Positions 51,701 through 63,700 of a DNA stretch of 64,000 nucleotides are shown here, piece by piece. Source of the DNA: Serinus canaria (Eukaryota > Chordata > Aves > Passeriformes > Fringillidae). Every line of letters starts with the position of its first letter. Within the stretch, counting starts at the first letter, position 1. The stretch covers positions 56,271,179 through 56,335,178 of the forward strand of contig NC_066317.1 of assembly GCF_022539315.1 (NCBI RefSeq), given 5' to 3'. Made by a program: the position numbers and the translations under genes. The notes under the pieces are model-generated. The model was given only the letters and a program-made list of their open reading frames with translations, searched no databases and was not told where the DNA came from.

Positions 51701-54700
51701 ATGTTTGTATTGGGCAAATGACATTTTTGCCAGTCTCAAAACAGCAGTTGCAGAATGTTGCATTACACTTTTGAACACTGTAGAGACTGTATCCTGTGTT
51801 CAACCCCCATCCCCTAAAGAACCTGGGAGAGCACACACTGCCTTGATCTTGGTAGTGCTGTGGTAGTGAAAAAAGCAACTGACTTCTTTCAATATCTGCT
51901 GTACTCGAGATATTTATACTAGTTCAAAACAATGGGTTTTCTTCTGGGTCCTGTGTTGTTTAAACCATGCATGCACTCCCTGTAAATCCTGGCGTTTGGA
52001 GACATTTTTGCACTGTTGGTATTAGGACTATACTCCTGTGCTGGGTATGTAATGGGTGATGAGGAACTACAATCAAGATTTCTTCCTGCTTCCAAAATAC
52101 ATCGTTTGCTTTCAGGCTTTCTGTTCTCCTTTAACTTCTTCATGTTTTCACCTGCCTACTATCCTTATTTTGTGATTATATTAAAGAAGAAAAAAGTTTT
52201 TTGATCTATACAATGATTGTTCAGTCATATGGGATGTGCTTTGTCACTCCGCTGTAATCTAAATTGGTTTTTTTTTCTATTACTGTGTGTCATGACAAAT
52301 GGTGACCTTGCTTACGCTCATATAGGGGACAGGCTGATATCAGATATGGGAACATGCTCTTTTCTCCCAAACATCACTAACAAGCATGACCCTCAAGAAT
52401 TTGAAAACTCGAAAACTGAATGGTGTAGGGTGTTATATGCATGCCGGCCATGATGACAGGACAAAAGTTCTTTATGGTTCATGTGTGCCTTGAAGACAGT
52501 AAGTTATTGAATTACCACTCAACATGTTGAAACTGGAGGTAGGTCCCAGAGCTTGCCAGCTGTCTTTCCACCACGTTGCAGGACTCTGTGTTGCAGCATG
52601 CTATAATGACTGGGAAATATTGCCTATTAGTAGAAAAATTAAGATTGTCCCCTGGGAAATGACTTTCTGGTTATAATGACTGGGGAATTGCCTATTAGTA
52701 GAAAAATTAAGATTGTCCCCCTTGTTGGTCTCTTTACCCTATGCTTTTGCTGCCAGCTATCCTTGTGGGATTAAGCACAGCCAGCACAGGCAAGTGATTC
52801 TCCCCTAGTCATGACTAGCAGATCAGTGATCCCTAGTAATATGCTTTCCAGAACTAAGGAAATTGCCTCTTTAATATCTCCTTCCCCACCCCCCCTCCCT
52901 TTTTTATGAGACATCATGATGTATCAGTTGCTTACCCTAAGTGGGGGGTGTTGCCTGAAATCAGTCTGAAGGCTGAGTAATCTCATATGAGGACTCCCTG
53001 GTTAAGTCTATAATGCTGTGAGCGATGTGCAAGGCAAGATAGAACTTTATAAGGCTAATATTACTGATCCCAGACTAAGGGCTCGAGTCTCCAGTATGCC
53101 TCTGTACAAAGAGAGGTTCTCCTGCCCTTCCAGGATCTTCTTTAACAAGTGACAAGATGCCATACCTGTATCTATTTAAAGCCCATGTCAGCTTGCTTAC
53201 TGCTGTGCTGTAATGCAAAAGGACAGTCTTACTGGTAGCCATTGCCCCAACAAAAAATACTGGAGGAAGCCTGAGATTTACTTAGAACTGTTTCTACATG
53301 TCTTGTACTGTACTCAGAAAGTATCCTTGTGGTGATTTTTTTGTGGAAACTTTATTACCTGCTTTTCCCTGAGGTTTCTATGCAATTTCAGCTTAGGTGG
53401 AAGGTTTACCTGTAATTGTTCCCAAAATCACGCTTCTCAAGGACTGTGCCAGAGCTGAATATGTAATAATAATAACAACCAGGTAATAATGTAATAATAA
53501 CAATAACCAGAAGAGTTCAGTCCTGTGTGAGTAAAATGCTTACGGATACTTGCAGACAGAGGCAAAAGAATGAAAACTTGAATGATCTTTATCAATACAG
53601 GGTTACATTGAGATGTGCAATGAAATTACTACAGCAGACCCTGTCATTGTTCAGGTATAATTTCAAGTTCATGAAGCGTGGGAGGCCTTTCTTTGGGAGT
53701 AGGTCTCCCAAATCCCTGCCAAGAGATTGGAATGCTACAGACTCCTTTACCCTGAGCTGTGCTGCTTCAGAAGATGCATTTGGCAAGGCTGGCATCCCAC
53801 AGAGTACCCTGAACACAAACCTCTGCCAGTGGAGCTTTGCTTTGAAGGCACTCCTGTGGAACCTTCACGTAGGCAGCTGCTGGAGGGCCTGGAAAGGATT
53901 TCTAGGGGATGGAGTTCTTCAGGATTACCATCTAAGTGTATGTTGTGTACCTTTCTCTTGTAGTGCCAGACATTCTGCACTACAAGATTCTCTCATTGAG
54001 CCATTTTTTTTCCGTTTTCTTTTCTTCTCCAGTCCTTGATATGGAAAAATAGTTTTAAATTGTCTTTCATTGACTGGGAAAGACAGGTTAAATGCACAGT
54101 GAAGAGTATTGGTAGGGGAAAGACTCTGATAGTGGAGCTTTCAATGGACTGTGTATCTAGGCAAAAGCTCTAGAAAACTCTAGTAGTGTGGGGATGGGTT
54201 TTCTTCTGTGTCAGTATGCAGCTTCACACTGACATATATGTGCTGGTAATGCAGATTTTAGAGTATCTCAGCCAGTAGATTTTAATCACAATGAACATTT
54301 CTTCTCACTTTTCTACTGATGTACTGCTCCGGTAATTAGAATGAGATTTTAGACTCAGCTTACTGGAGTGGTGTGTACAGGAAGTGTTTGAGTTTGAGGT
54401 TTTTTCTTTCAATTTAAAAAAAGACTTCAACTAGATCTGCTTTCTGCAAGTGGGGCTTAAGTGAGAAGTACACTTTCCTCAAGGAGGGGTATAAGAAACA
54501 AGTTGGAAAATCTGTGATTATGTATGGACTTGTTTATCTTAATAGGTCATTAGGGTGTCATTTTCTAGTACATACACTTTCTGTTTGATATATTTCTGTA
54601 TAGATTGAGTCAAAAATACATGCAGTGTTTTGGTAGTTCACCAAAACACTGCATGTATTTTTATTTTTATTGTTCATACATGAGTGTTTCCCTACAAAGT

Positions 54701-57700
54701 AGGATTCTATTGCTAAAGAGCAGAGGATGTAGAAATACTCTATCAAATAAATAGCTAAGTAGATTTGATATTCCAGACTTATGTAAAAAATTACATTATT
54801 TTCTTCAAATGCTAACTGAAAGTTTAGAGACAGAGACCTGCTATTAGATCTTACTCACTAGTTATCTGCAAGCTTAGGCAAGCATGTTTTCTCTGGGAAA
54901 GAAATGTTTAATTCATTAGTTCTTGTACACTATAAAGGCAAGGGAGGAACATTTGATTTTTAAGAAAGCATAAATTGCAATACCAAATTTGCTGGTGAAC
55001 CAAATATTTTGGTTATTGCATAGGAAAACACATAGTCAGTTTTCTGTGCCTCCAAGAGAGTTTGTGTTATAACCTTTTTTTGACGTAATGGATGTTCAGG
55101 AAAGTCAAGCCTGGAGGATGGAAATGATGTTTGGCATCTTGGCAAGTACTTCATCAGGCTTCACATTTGTTCTCTTGGCTTTGTAGGATTGGTAATACTC
55201 ATTGTTCAGAACCTGGAAATCAATAGTATCTGAAAGAATTGGTGGAAAAGTTGATACAGAAATCTCTATTCCATGATTTAAAAAAATTATTTATCTGGTA
55301 GTGAAGAAGGGGCTATTCTTCTAATATGTAAATGAGCTCAAGGTTTCTATTTTGTGACTTGAAATTTTTTGCAAGGTCAGCTAAAGGAAAAGCGTGGGTT
55401 CTCCCCTGCAACTGGTTTAGTAATATTTCTATGCATCTGTGAAACCTGGCAAGAAACTTTAGAGTGGAATATGGGACTCCTGAAGAATTGTTAAAACTAT
55501 TTTCTTAACCTGTTACAGAAGTGACATGTCCTTTTTATTCCTGCTTTATGACTTTCTCCTCATAGCTTCTTATTGAATGTTGACTCAAGGCTCAGTTACA
55601 TAATAAATAGATTTTCCTTTCATGTTGTGTGTTTAGTTACATTCAGAGTGTAGTCACACTTGTTCTGAGTACCTTGGCTGCTTGAAATATCTCCACTATC
55701 TTGTTTCTTCCCACTCCTTCCATTTAGGAAGCTGAAGAGAAAGATGTTGTCCTGAGATCTTACAAACTACTGTTTTGTTAGCTCCAATTGACCTTTCTGA
55801 TCTCTGAGCATAGAATTGAAAGGATAAAAATGCTTTCTGTCTAAAGATTGAGGACGTGGTCATAAACTCTGAGTCTCAGAGGCAATATACATGTTTGCTT
55901 TTCCTGATAACTTGAGATATTTTGTCTTCTCATTAACAAAGAAAAGCTAAAAATATTTTGATAGCAATTTCCATCACAGTAGAGTGAAAAGAAATAATAT
56001 ATTGCCTGTATTCAAAATTAAAATGTTTACTATGCTTATCATAGAATTATAGTTTGGATTAAAAGTTATTCAGTTCCTTGGTGTTTAGGCATATTGAGTT
56101 CTCATTCCTTGGTGGTAGGTGATAATAGTGTCTGCTTGAGTGTTAGTCATAGTGGCAGTAAAACTATGCCATTTGCTGTAGGTTAAGTAGGAGGATAAAT
56201 GTGTGTGTCCCTTTGTTCCTTAGTGACTTCTGGGAGGTTAGTTAACAGCTAATTTTGAAGACATAGCTGTGAAATTTTGGGTAGAGAAGCAACCACTTTA
56301 TGTCAATCTCTGTCATCCTCTCATGAATATTTTGGATATTGAGAAAAATATTAGTAAGGGAATCCTAGTAGATATGACCTGTAGCATATAGTCCTTCCAT
56401 TTCTCCCTGTGAGCTGCTTTGAAATTGAAATTAGAATTTTCTAATTTAAATTAGAATTTTCCTTCAGCAAGTATTTTTCAGAACAACAAATTCTTGCACA
56501 TGTGACCAGTTTTATGAGGAGAGCAAGCCTTAACATTATTTGGAAAAGCTAAAGTAGGAAAAGCAAAATAAAGATGAATGTTTGGTATTGATTTACTGAA
56601 GAAGGAGATGAGCATTATAAATCAGGGTGTTTGCTCCTGTCTTGCCAGGATACACAGGTCATGTTATTTTAGGTACCTGTTAGCTCTCCATCATTTCATT
56701 TATCTGGCTGTATTATGGCTGCCTTTGAATGCATATTCTGTGGAGCAAGAGTTACACTACCATGTATCTTTTTCCCCATAGAGAGCCTGGATTAGGTTTT
56801 CTGTAATTCTGATTTAAAAATACTAGTGTCTAAATCTTCTTGACACCCCAGCTTAGGATGTTTGACAGTTGGGCAGGGGTACAGTACCATTTGTGTTAGG
56901 GATTCTCTTCCCCTGTGTTTGGGTGTCCATAGTGGCCTTTTAGGGTACTGCCTCTCTAGTATTGAGCTGCAATACAAAGAAAGAGACTTATCAAATGTGC
57001 CAACCAGGAATTGCCTGTAACACACCTGACTGTGGCCTCAAGGCAGTGCCTGCCCTTTGGGGATGAATCCTGCCTGTGGAGAGTGCATCTCAGATTTCTG
57101 CTGGTTAAATCTCAGAGTTAGTGCTTAGCCCATCAGATGGGTTTGTAGGCAGCCCAGTTTTGAGGCTGTTACCACTCTGGTGGTTACTCTTGACTTTTCT
57201 GGTACTTGTCTGCAAGGTTAGCTGTTGTGAATGTGAGATGTCTAAAAGACATCCTTCTCTTTAAGTCGGTTTTACACCTAAGCTAAACAAAAAACTAAGG
57301 TTCATGTATGATAAGTGATCTTTGAAGTCCCTCTTGGGACCTTTAATTGCCTTTTAACTTACTGTTTCTGCAGATCTGCCAAGCCATAATGAAAACTTTA
57401 CAATGAAGTGATCAAATATAAAATAATCATCAGCAGTGCTGACAGGAAGTCTAGCTTACTTTCCACAATTTGTTTCAGTATCAGGAAATGCATATTATTT
57501 TAGCATTAATATGGACTATTTGTGTGCTTTTGAATGATCCATGCAATTATGTAAATAAATTGTCTTATCATGAATAAACCTTGATGAAGTTATCTAATGA
57601 AAAATACTGCTTTTCGCAGTTAACTGGCAAGCATTTGCTTGTAGCTGTGTCAATGTTAATGCTTGTAACAGAACCTAAATCTCATACAATTTACTTAGGC

Positions 57701-60700
57701 TATATAGACATTTTCTGACAGTACCCATGCAAATGTAGTAGTTGTACATTAATAACTTCAGAAGACTTTGGGGTAACATCACTTTTCTTTTCTTTTTTTT
57801 TTTGAATTAATAATACAGTATTGGCCCTTTTGGCTCAGTCTTAGTTTGCCGCATGTTGTATGTGAGAACCTGTAGTAATTTGTGGAGACCTTTCTTTCTT
57901 TAGATAATATTGACATTTTTTGGGCTATGATTTTTTGATTCTGTCTTATGTTAGAATATGCACTTACACTAACAAATATCTGTTATCTGTATTTTTTGTA
58001 GTGTTGGAGTGCTCTGTGCATATGCTGCCAACCAGCATTTAACTAACCAAGTCCGAGGAGCAAAGAAACTGGTTAACAGTAATTTTAAAGATCTGAAAAT
58101 TTTCCTTAACGACACTCCAGCGGTAAAGAACTTTTTCTTTATAGGGAATGAGGGTGGGAGGGAAGAGGGATAAATAAGAAATACTGCAGAAAATAATTCT
58201 TTCTTTCTGCATACCTGCAGTATTTTCTTTATTTTTTGTATGTCAGTCTCACTAAGTAGAATAAACGGTGCAAGGTAAGATGTTTTCACACAGCAGTGAG
58301 TGCTTGGGAGTTACCCTGATGGATCAGCATTCCTTGAACAACTGAGCTGTACTTTGGCAGTTAGCTGCTGTGCTGCTTGTAGGCCCTTTTCCTCCTACTG
58401 AACTAGTGTAGATCACAAGCAGAAGATAACGAATTTGAAAAAAAAAGGTTTTAAAAGGAAAGCATTAAAAAAAAAAGTAGGATATGAAAACTTGGATTCC
58501 TTGTTGCTCTTTCTTGTTTCCTTGTATTTTGGACATACTTCTATGGGCTTTGGGACAGAGCCACAATAACTTCTTTTCCAGGAATATTTTGGACGGTTTT
58601 TTCTGTAAACCAAAGTCACACTGTACCGTACTGAAGAGGAAAGATTCTTTTCTTTCAGATTTTTCTTCGTGTTCCATAAGCAATCCTCTGCATATATTGT
58701 TTTGTGTTGGAAAAAAAAAAAAAAGCTAGATAGGAAGACTTGTAGACAGTGTGCAGTTTCAATTCTTAGTGAATTTATAGGGGGCGGAAAAAGTCTGACA
58801 TTTCTTTTACCTTGGCTTTCATTAGTTTTAATTATTTGAATTCAGTTTTATTAACCTGTTTTACTTCCATGTGACTTATAAATTAGAAATAGGTGGAATT
58901 CATGCAGTTACGTGGAATCCACAAGTGTGGTAGCATCCCAGGCACAGTAATTCTGGGCTGCTTTTCTGCTGACCAGGGCTATGTGAAAACAGGAGACATC
59001 TTGGGAGAGGCCTCAGATGTTTTCCTATCTGGAGTGTTCTCCAAACTTTTTTGTGTGTGGTGTTGTGACAGATGGGTGCTGGAGGTATATGGCAAGAAGT
59101 GGAGGTCATGCCAGTAATCCCTCTTGAAACAGAGTGCTTTTGGTCAGTCTAGAGCTGATGCTGGCCACAGAAGGATCAGTATAGTCACATCAGAAACCAC
59201 CAGGGTCCCCTTGACGGTGTTCTGACAATCAGGAACTTCAGAGGAGGAAATCTGTTATGTAGAAGTAACTACTTGAACAGAGGAGAAAAAAATAGACACT
59301 AGCTAAAATGCTAATAAAAACACTTAATTATTAAATTTAAAAGTGTCAGGACTTGAACACTTCTGCCAGAGGTTAGTCAGTCTCAGTAGTTTTTTAGTTT
59401 CAGTGTGGTATTATTACCTTTTCTTTTTTAGACTTGGTGTTAATGCAGTCATCAGTTGTATCTCATGAGTCATTTTGTCAGACGAGGTGCATGAGTATCA
59501 TGTAAACACACACATTTGTAAGAACTTCTTGAGAAAAGGAGAAGAGCTACAGTTTTTTGAAAAAGTTCTAGTATCCAACTAATTGTCTGTAAAGCTCTGA
59601 AAGTCGAACTGATGTCCTTGACTCATCAGTATGAGGTGTGTACAGCATATAAGAGGATTTGAAAAAGAAGTCCTGTGTTAAGAGTTCATGTCACATGAGA
59701 TTTGCAGACTGTGAGTATTGAGCAATAACACTATTAGTCATACAGAATTGCCTTTTTCTGGGACATTGCTGGAGACAATGCAAACCTTTGAGACCTGTAG
59801 CCCTGCAAAATTTTAGTCCTTTGGTTAAGCTAGGTAGACGAAAATAATTAAATAAGCAAAAATATACCTACAGCCTTCTCAGTAAGAAACTCTCATTTTT
59901 TTTTTCTCCTGTGTTAAAGAAGAAGGTCCATTCCTTACTTTGTCATTTAATTAGATTCACTGATCAATAGGTTTTTTCGAGGGTGGCTTTTTTTGTCTGT
60001 TTTTATTTCACAGAAAGTTTGAGACTGCAAGCCAGATATACTTTTGTACACATTTGAATCATGCTTAAAATTGGAAATCCATTTCTCAAGTGTTTTAACC
60101 ATTACACCACTTTAGCTTGATTGGGGTAGAATTCATTATTTTAAGCATGCAGAAATCAATAATGTCTTTTCAAAGTTAGTGTAATTTTTCCACTTGGGAT
60201 GGTTCTTTATTAGCCTTTTCTCCAAACCTAGGATTTGGTGGTAACTGAGTTGCTGGTCTACATTGTTATGGTGTTTTGGTAGAGCTTAAGTTGAGACTGG
60301 GCCAAATCCACCTGTGGGTAAGGAAAACTACTTGTGTTAAGACAGAGCAGCTGACTCCTTTCCACAAGAGAAGGTCTGAGAGGCTGCCCAAATACAAATC
60401 TGCTGGCTTGGTGAATTGTTTCAGAATTGCCACTGCAGTAATGCCATGCCTTTCCATGAAGGAGGAACTCGTGCTGGAGGATATCAAGTAACAGAGCTGA
60501 AGACCTGGAAAACCTTATTGGCCTGGCTGACTTGAAGCCTCCCTAAGGCCACAGTGCCTGCTAGTTAATATTTTTGAACTGAATCATTGACCACAGAGCT
60601 GTTGCAATTAAGTAGATATCCCAGTCAGACACTTTATGTGCAGATCTGTTGAGCAAATAAAATACTTGGTTAGTTGAAAACAGTAGATGGCCAGTGTTTG

Positions 60701-63700
60701 GAGGGGTTTGCACACATTTTTGATTGCTTCAGAGTGATTATTTGACACATTCAAAAGGGTTACGTTTTTCAGTTCTGTTAATAGTTTTTTTTTAAATCAT
60801 TTTCTTCTCAGCAAATTGACTACTTGGTGAACCAGTACAACACAACTAAGGATAAAGCACTGTCTGACCTAAACAGTAAGTATTTTTATTCAAAGAGGGT
60901 TAGCACTGTAGAGTTAAAAGCTTCTATAAGATGGTGTAATTAGCTCATAGTGCTAGGTGAAATTTCATTTATAAGAATATGGTTTTCAAATAGAAGTGCT
61001 GTTCTCAGTGGTAAGTGAGACTAAAATCCTTTTTACATAAATTTTTTCAGAGCTGGTATAATGTGGAGTATTTCCTGAAATAAAAGTGTTTTATTAAGTT
61101 ATTATCCAATAAGTCAGGCTATTATTTTATTTTCCTTTTCAGTTTTGTAATATTTTGGAATATTTGTCCTCAGGTCTTAGAATTGGAGCCAAATATCACG
61201 GAACAGAGCTACTAGGAGTTGTGATAGTTCCAGTGAGAGAGATCTCTATTTATTTTTCTTGTTCTACCTTTGTCCTCTCTTCAGCTAGGAGTTGAGTTAT
61301 AAGCTTATCTTCTTTCTAAAGCTGCTTAATGTATTTGCCATTTCAGGACAAGCAGTTGAAGAGCAGGAGATAAAATTTGAATTAGAACTGCTGCACTTTC
61401 CTCTTCAGCACAGTTACAGTATGAGGCATCATATTTAAAGCTCTCAGTAAACAAAAACAACCAGAAAACTATTTTTTTTTCTTTTTTGGTAATTTAAGAT
61501 TCACTTTCCAAAATTCCTAATAGAAAGGGCTGACCATAATCAGGACACACAATGATTCAAGGTGCATTGTGTGCCAGGTGTTTATAAATGCATACAGGTT
61601 TCATTGTTGGATTGAGGGATTGTTGCTGGGGTCAAACTGTGCAGCTGTGGCATTGTGCCACTTATAATAAATTGATTCTCATGTCCAGAATCTCTGCTTC
61701 TGTGTAGGTTTAAAATGTATATTAAAAATAGTTTTCAGTTAAGCCAGCTTGGCATACCCTGAGGTTAATGTGTCTTGTCTATGTGAGGCTTTATTGCATA
61801 TTGAATATGCCTGTGAAAGTAGTAGTAGCAGTAGTTAAGTAGTCTTCCTACTTCATTCTCAGGACCAGAGTAGCAGGAGCACTCTGGTCTAAAAAATAGA
61901 TGTAATCTTTGAGTCTATGATAATAATAACAGTAATAATAAAAAATTGATATTGGTATTTCAAGTATTAGCTTGAAGCTTCCCAGCCACTCCAAACTGAA
62001 ATTTCAAATTAAATGTTTATTTGTTCTCAAGTCAAATTTATAGTGTTAGTTAACAGATCCTACAGGGCCTGTGATGAGAGAATCATCAAATAAAAATAGC
62101 TTTTATTTTCTTGAAAAACCAGAATTAATTATGTTGACACCTGGGTACAGAAGGATTTTTTCCTAAGGAAATCAACAGTAGCAGGATCTCCAGAGAACTC
62201 TAGATCAGTTCAGTTTACCTTAAGGAAATGTGGAAAAGTGTTTAATACTCGGTAGAAGTTCTCAACTCAAGCCAGATATGATAGTGCTGACAGTAAGGGA
62301 TGCTTCTGTATCAAGCAGTATTCCCATCTCATCAAAAGGAAAACAACTGAAAAATCAGGTTATTGTGATCTGAAAATGGAGAGGACCTGGTGATTACCTA
62401 AAGGATGTGTCACATCAGAATGTTTCACCCAGCTCTGCTCAGCATTTCTCTGTTGCTTTGCTGAACCAAGGTTCATTTCTTTGTGGGCAGGGAGACTGGA
62501 GGGTTTGGAGGTGGGGAGAGCTGGGGCTGTGGTGTCCGTGCTGGATGTTCTGCATGAGGGTACAGGGGCTTAATGAGCTTAAGGGATTTCAGCAGGGCTG
62601 GCTTGTGGGTGACCTTGGTGTTGCTGGACACATGAGGAACAGGAGAAAGGAAAAGAATCCACTTCTTAGTTTCTCTTGCAATATGAAAACATAGTTTGTA
62701 GTGAAAAACTATGACACAAAATTCCTGTTCAGATGCTGGACCACTTGAAGATAAATTGTGGAAAAAATCCTGTTCCCAGAAAAGTAGTAAATGCATTGAA
62801 ATACATATTGTGGAGTTTGTTGAAACTCTTGTGTGTCTTTACTGATGTGGTCAAGTGTTAATGAATATTTTCCACCACATTTTGATTTACTTGTTTCATT
62901 TATAAACATATAGGTAGCTAAAGCAGAGCTGTGTCTCTATATTGCCTTCTGTCACCTAAGTTCTGACTGTCAGGCCTTAAAAAAATTTCAATAATTTTTG
63001 TATGTATGAATGAAATTGTACACATATATAAAAGCATACATATATATATATATATATGTATATACATAATATATGTATTTTTTAAGTAAAGAGTCTGATA
63101 GCAGGCAGTTTAAGAGACAGTTTAAATTGAGCTAGTGTATAACGTGTTGGTTATTTTTATCTCTCCATACTACAGATGTTGGACCTGTACTTGGAACCAG
63201 AGTTCAAGAACAGCTGGGAAAAGAAGTACGTCCTGCACTTGATGCAGCTCTGACAATGGCAGGAGGTAAAGATGTACATGTTGTATAATATTCTGTTATC
63301 ATGGTAAAACAGGCACAGCATGGGATAGCTTTGTGCAATACCATGAGTCAACTTACCATTTTTCTGCATGCCTGGACGTTTCTTTTAAATAGAGGATTTC
63401 ACACATCTTAAGATTGATAAATACATTTAAAACCTAAATCAAAATTTATGTGATATTGTTGATGCTTAGTTTTGGGAGTCAGTGAATAGGGATGAAATCT
63501 GAATTTCCTGCTCCAAGTTGCTGTCCCTTTCTGTTGAATATAAAGGAAACAAGGAAAACTGTCCTTTTAGAGTTGCATAATTATTATAGCCATAATTATT
63601 TTCAGATTAGTCAGGGATTTTGTCCTGTACATTGCCAAGATTATTATGAGAGTGTTAGCCAGCATTTCTTCATTATATCTTTGAGTTTGGCATTGCTCAT

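Larger units (their letters stand above)
51487..58001 (+). other. PROM1: PROM1 GC-AG intron (about 6.5 kb)
   Basis: This intron starts with GC and ends with AG. It contains a direct duplication of about 50 bp (52602-52720), an AAT/AAC-rich stretch (53462-53512), an unexplained open stretch (53527-54039) and a perfect 51-bp hairpin (54612-54662). No other exon is recognised. Confidence 0.75.

Noticed and set aside
54612..54662. microRNA precursor
   Set aside because: The stem is only 23 bp, perfectly paired and has a 5-nt loop. It is shorter than usual precursors and matches no remembered miRNA. Kept only as a structural finding.
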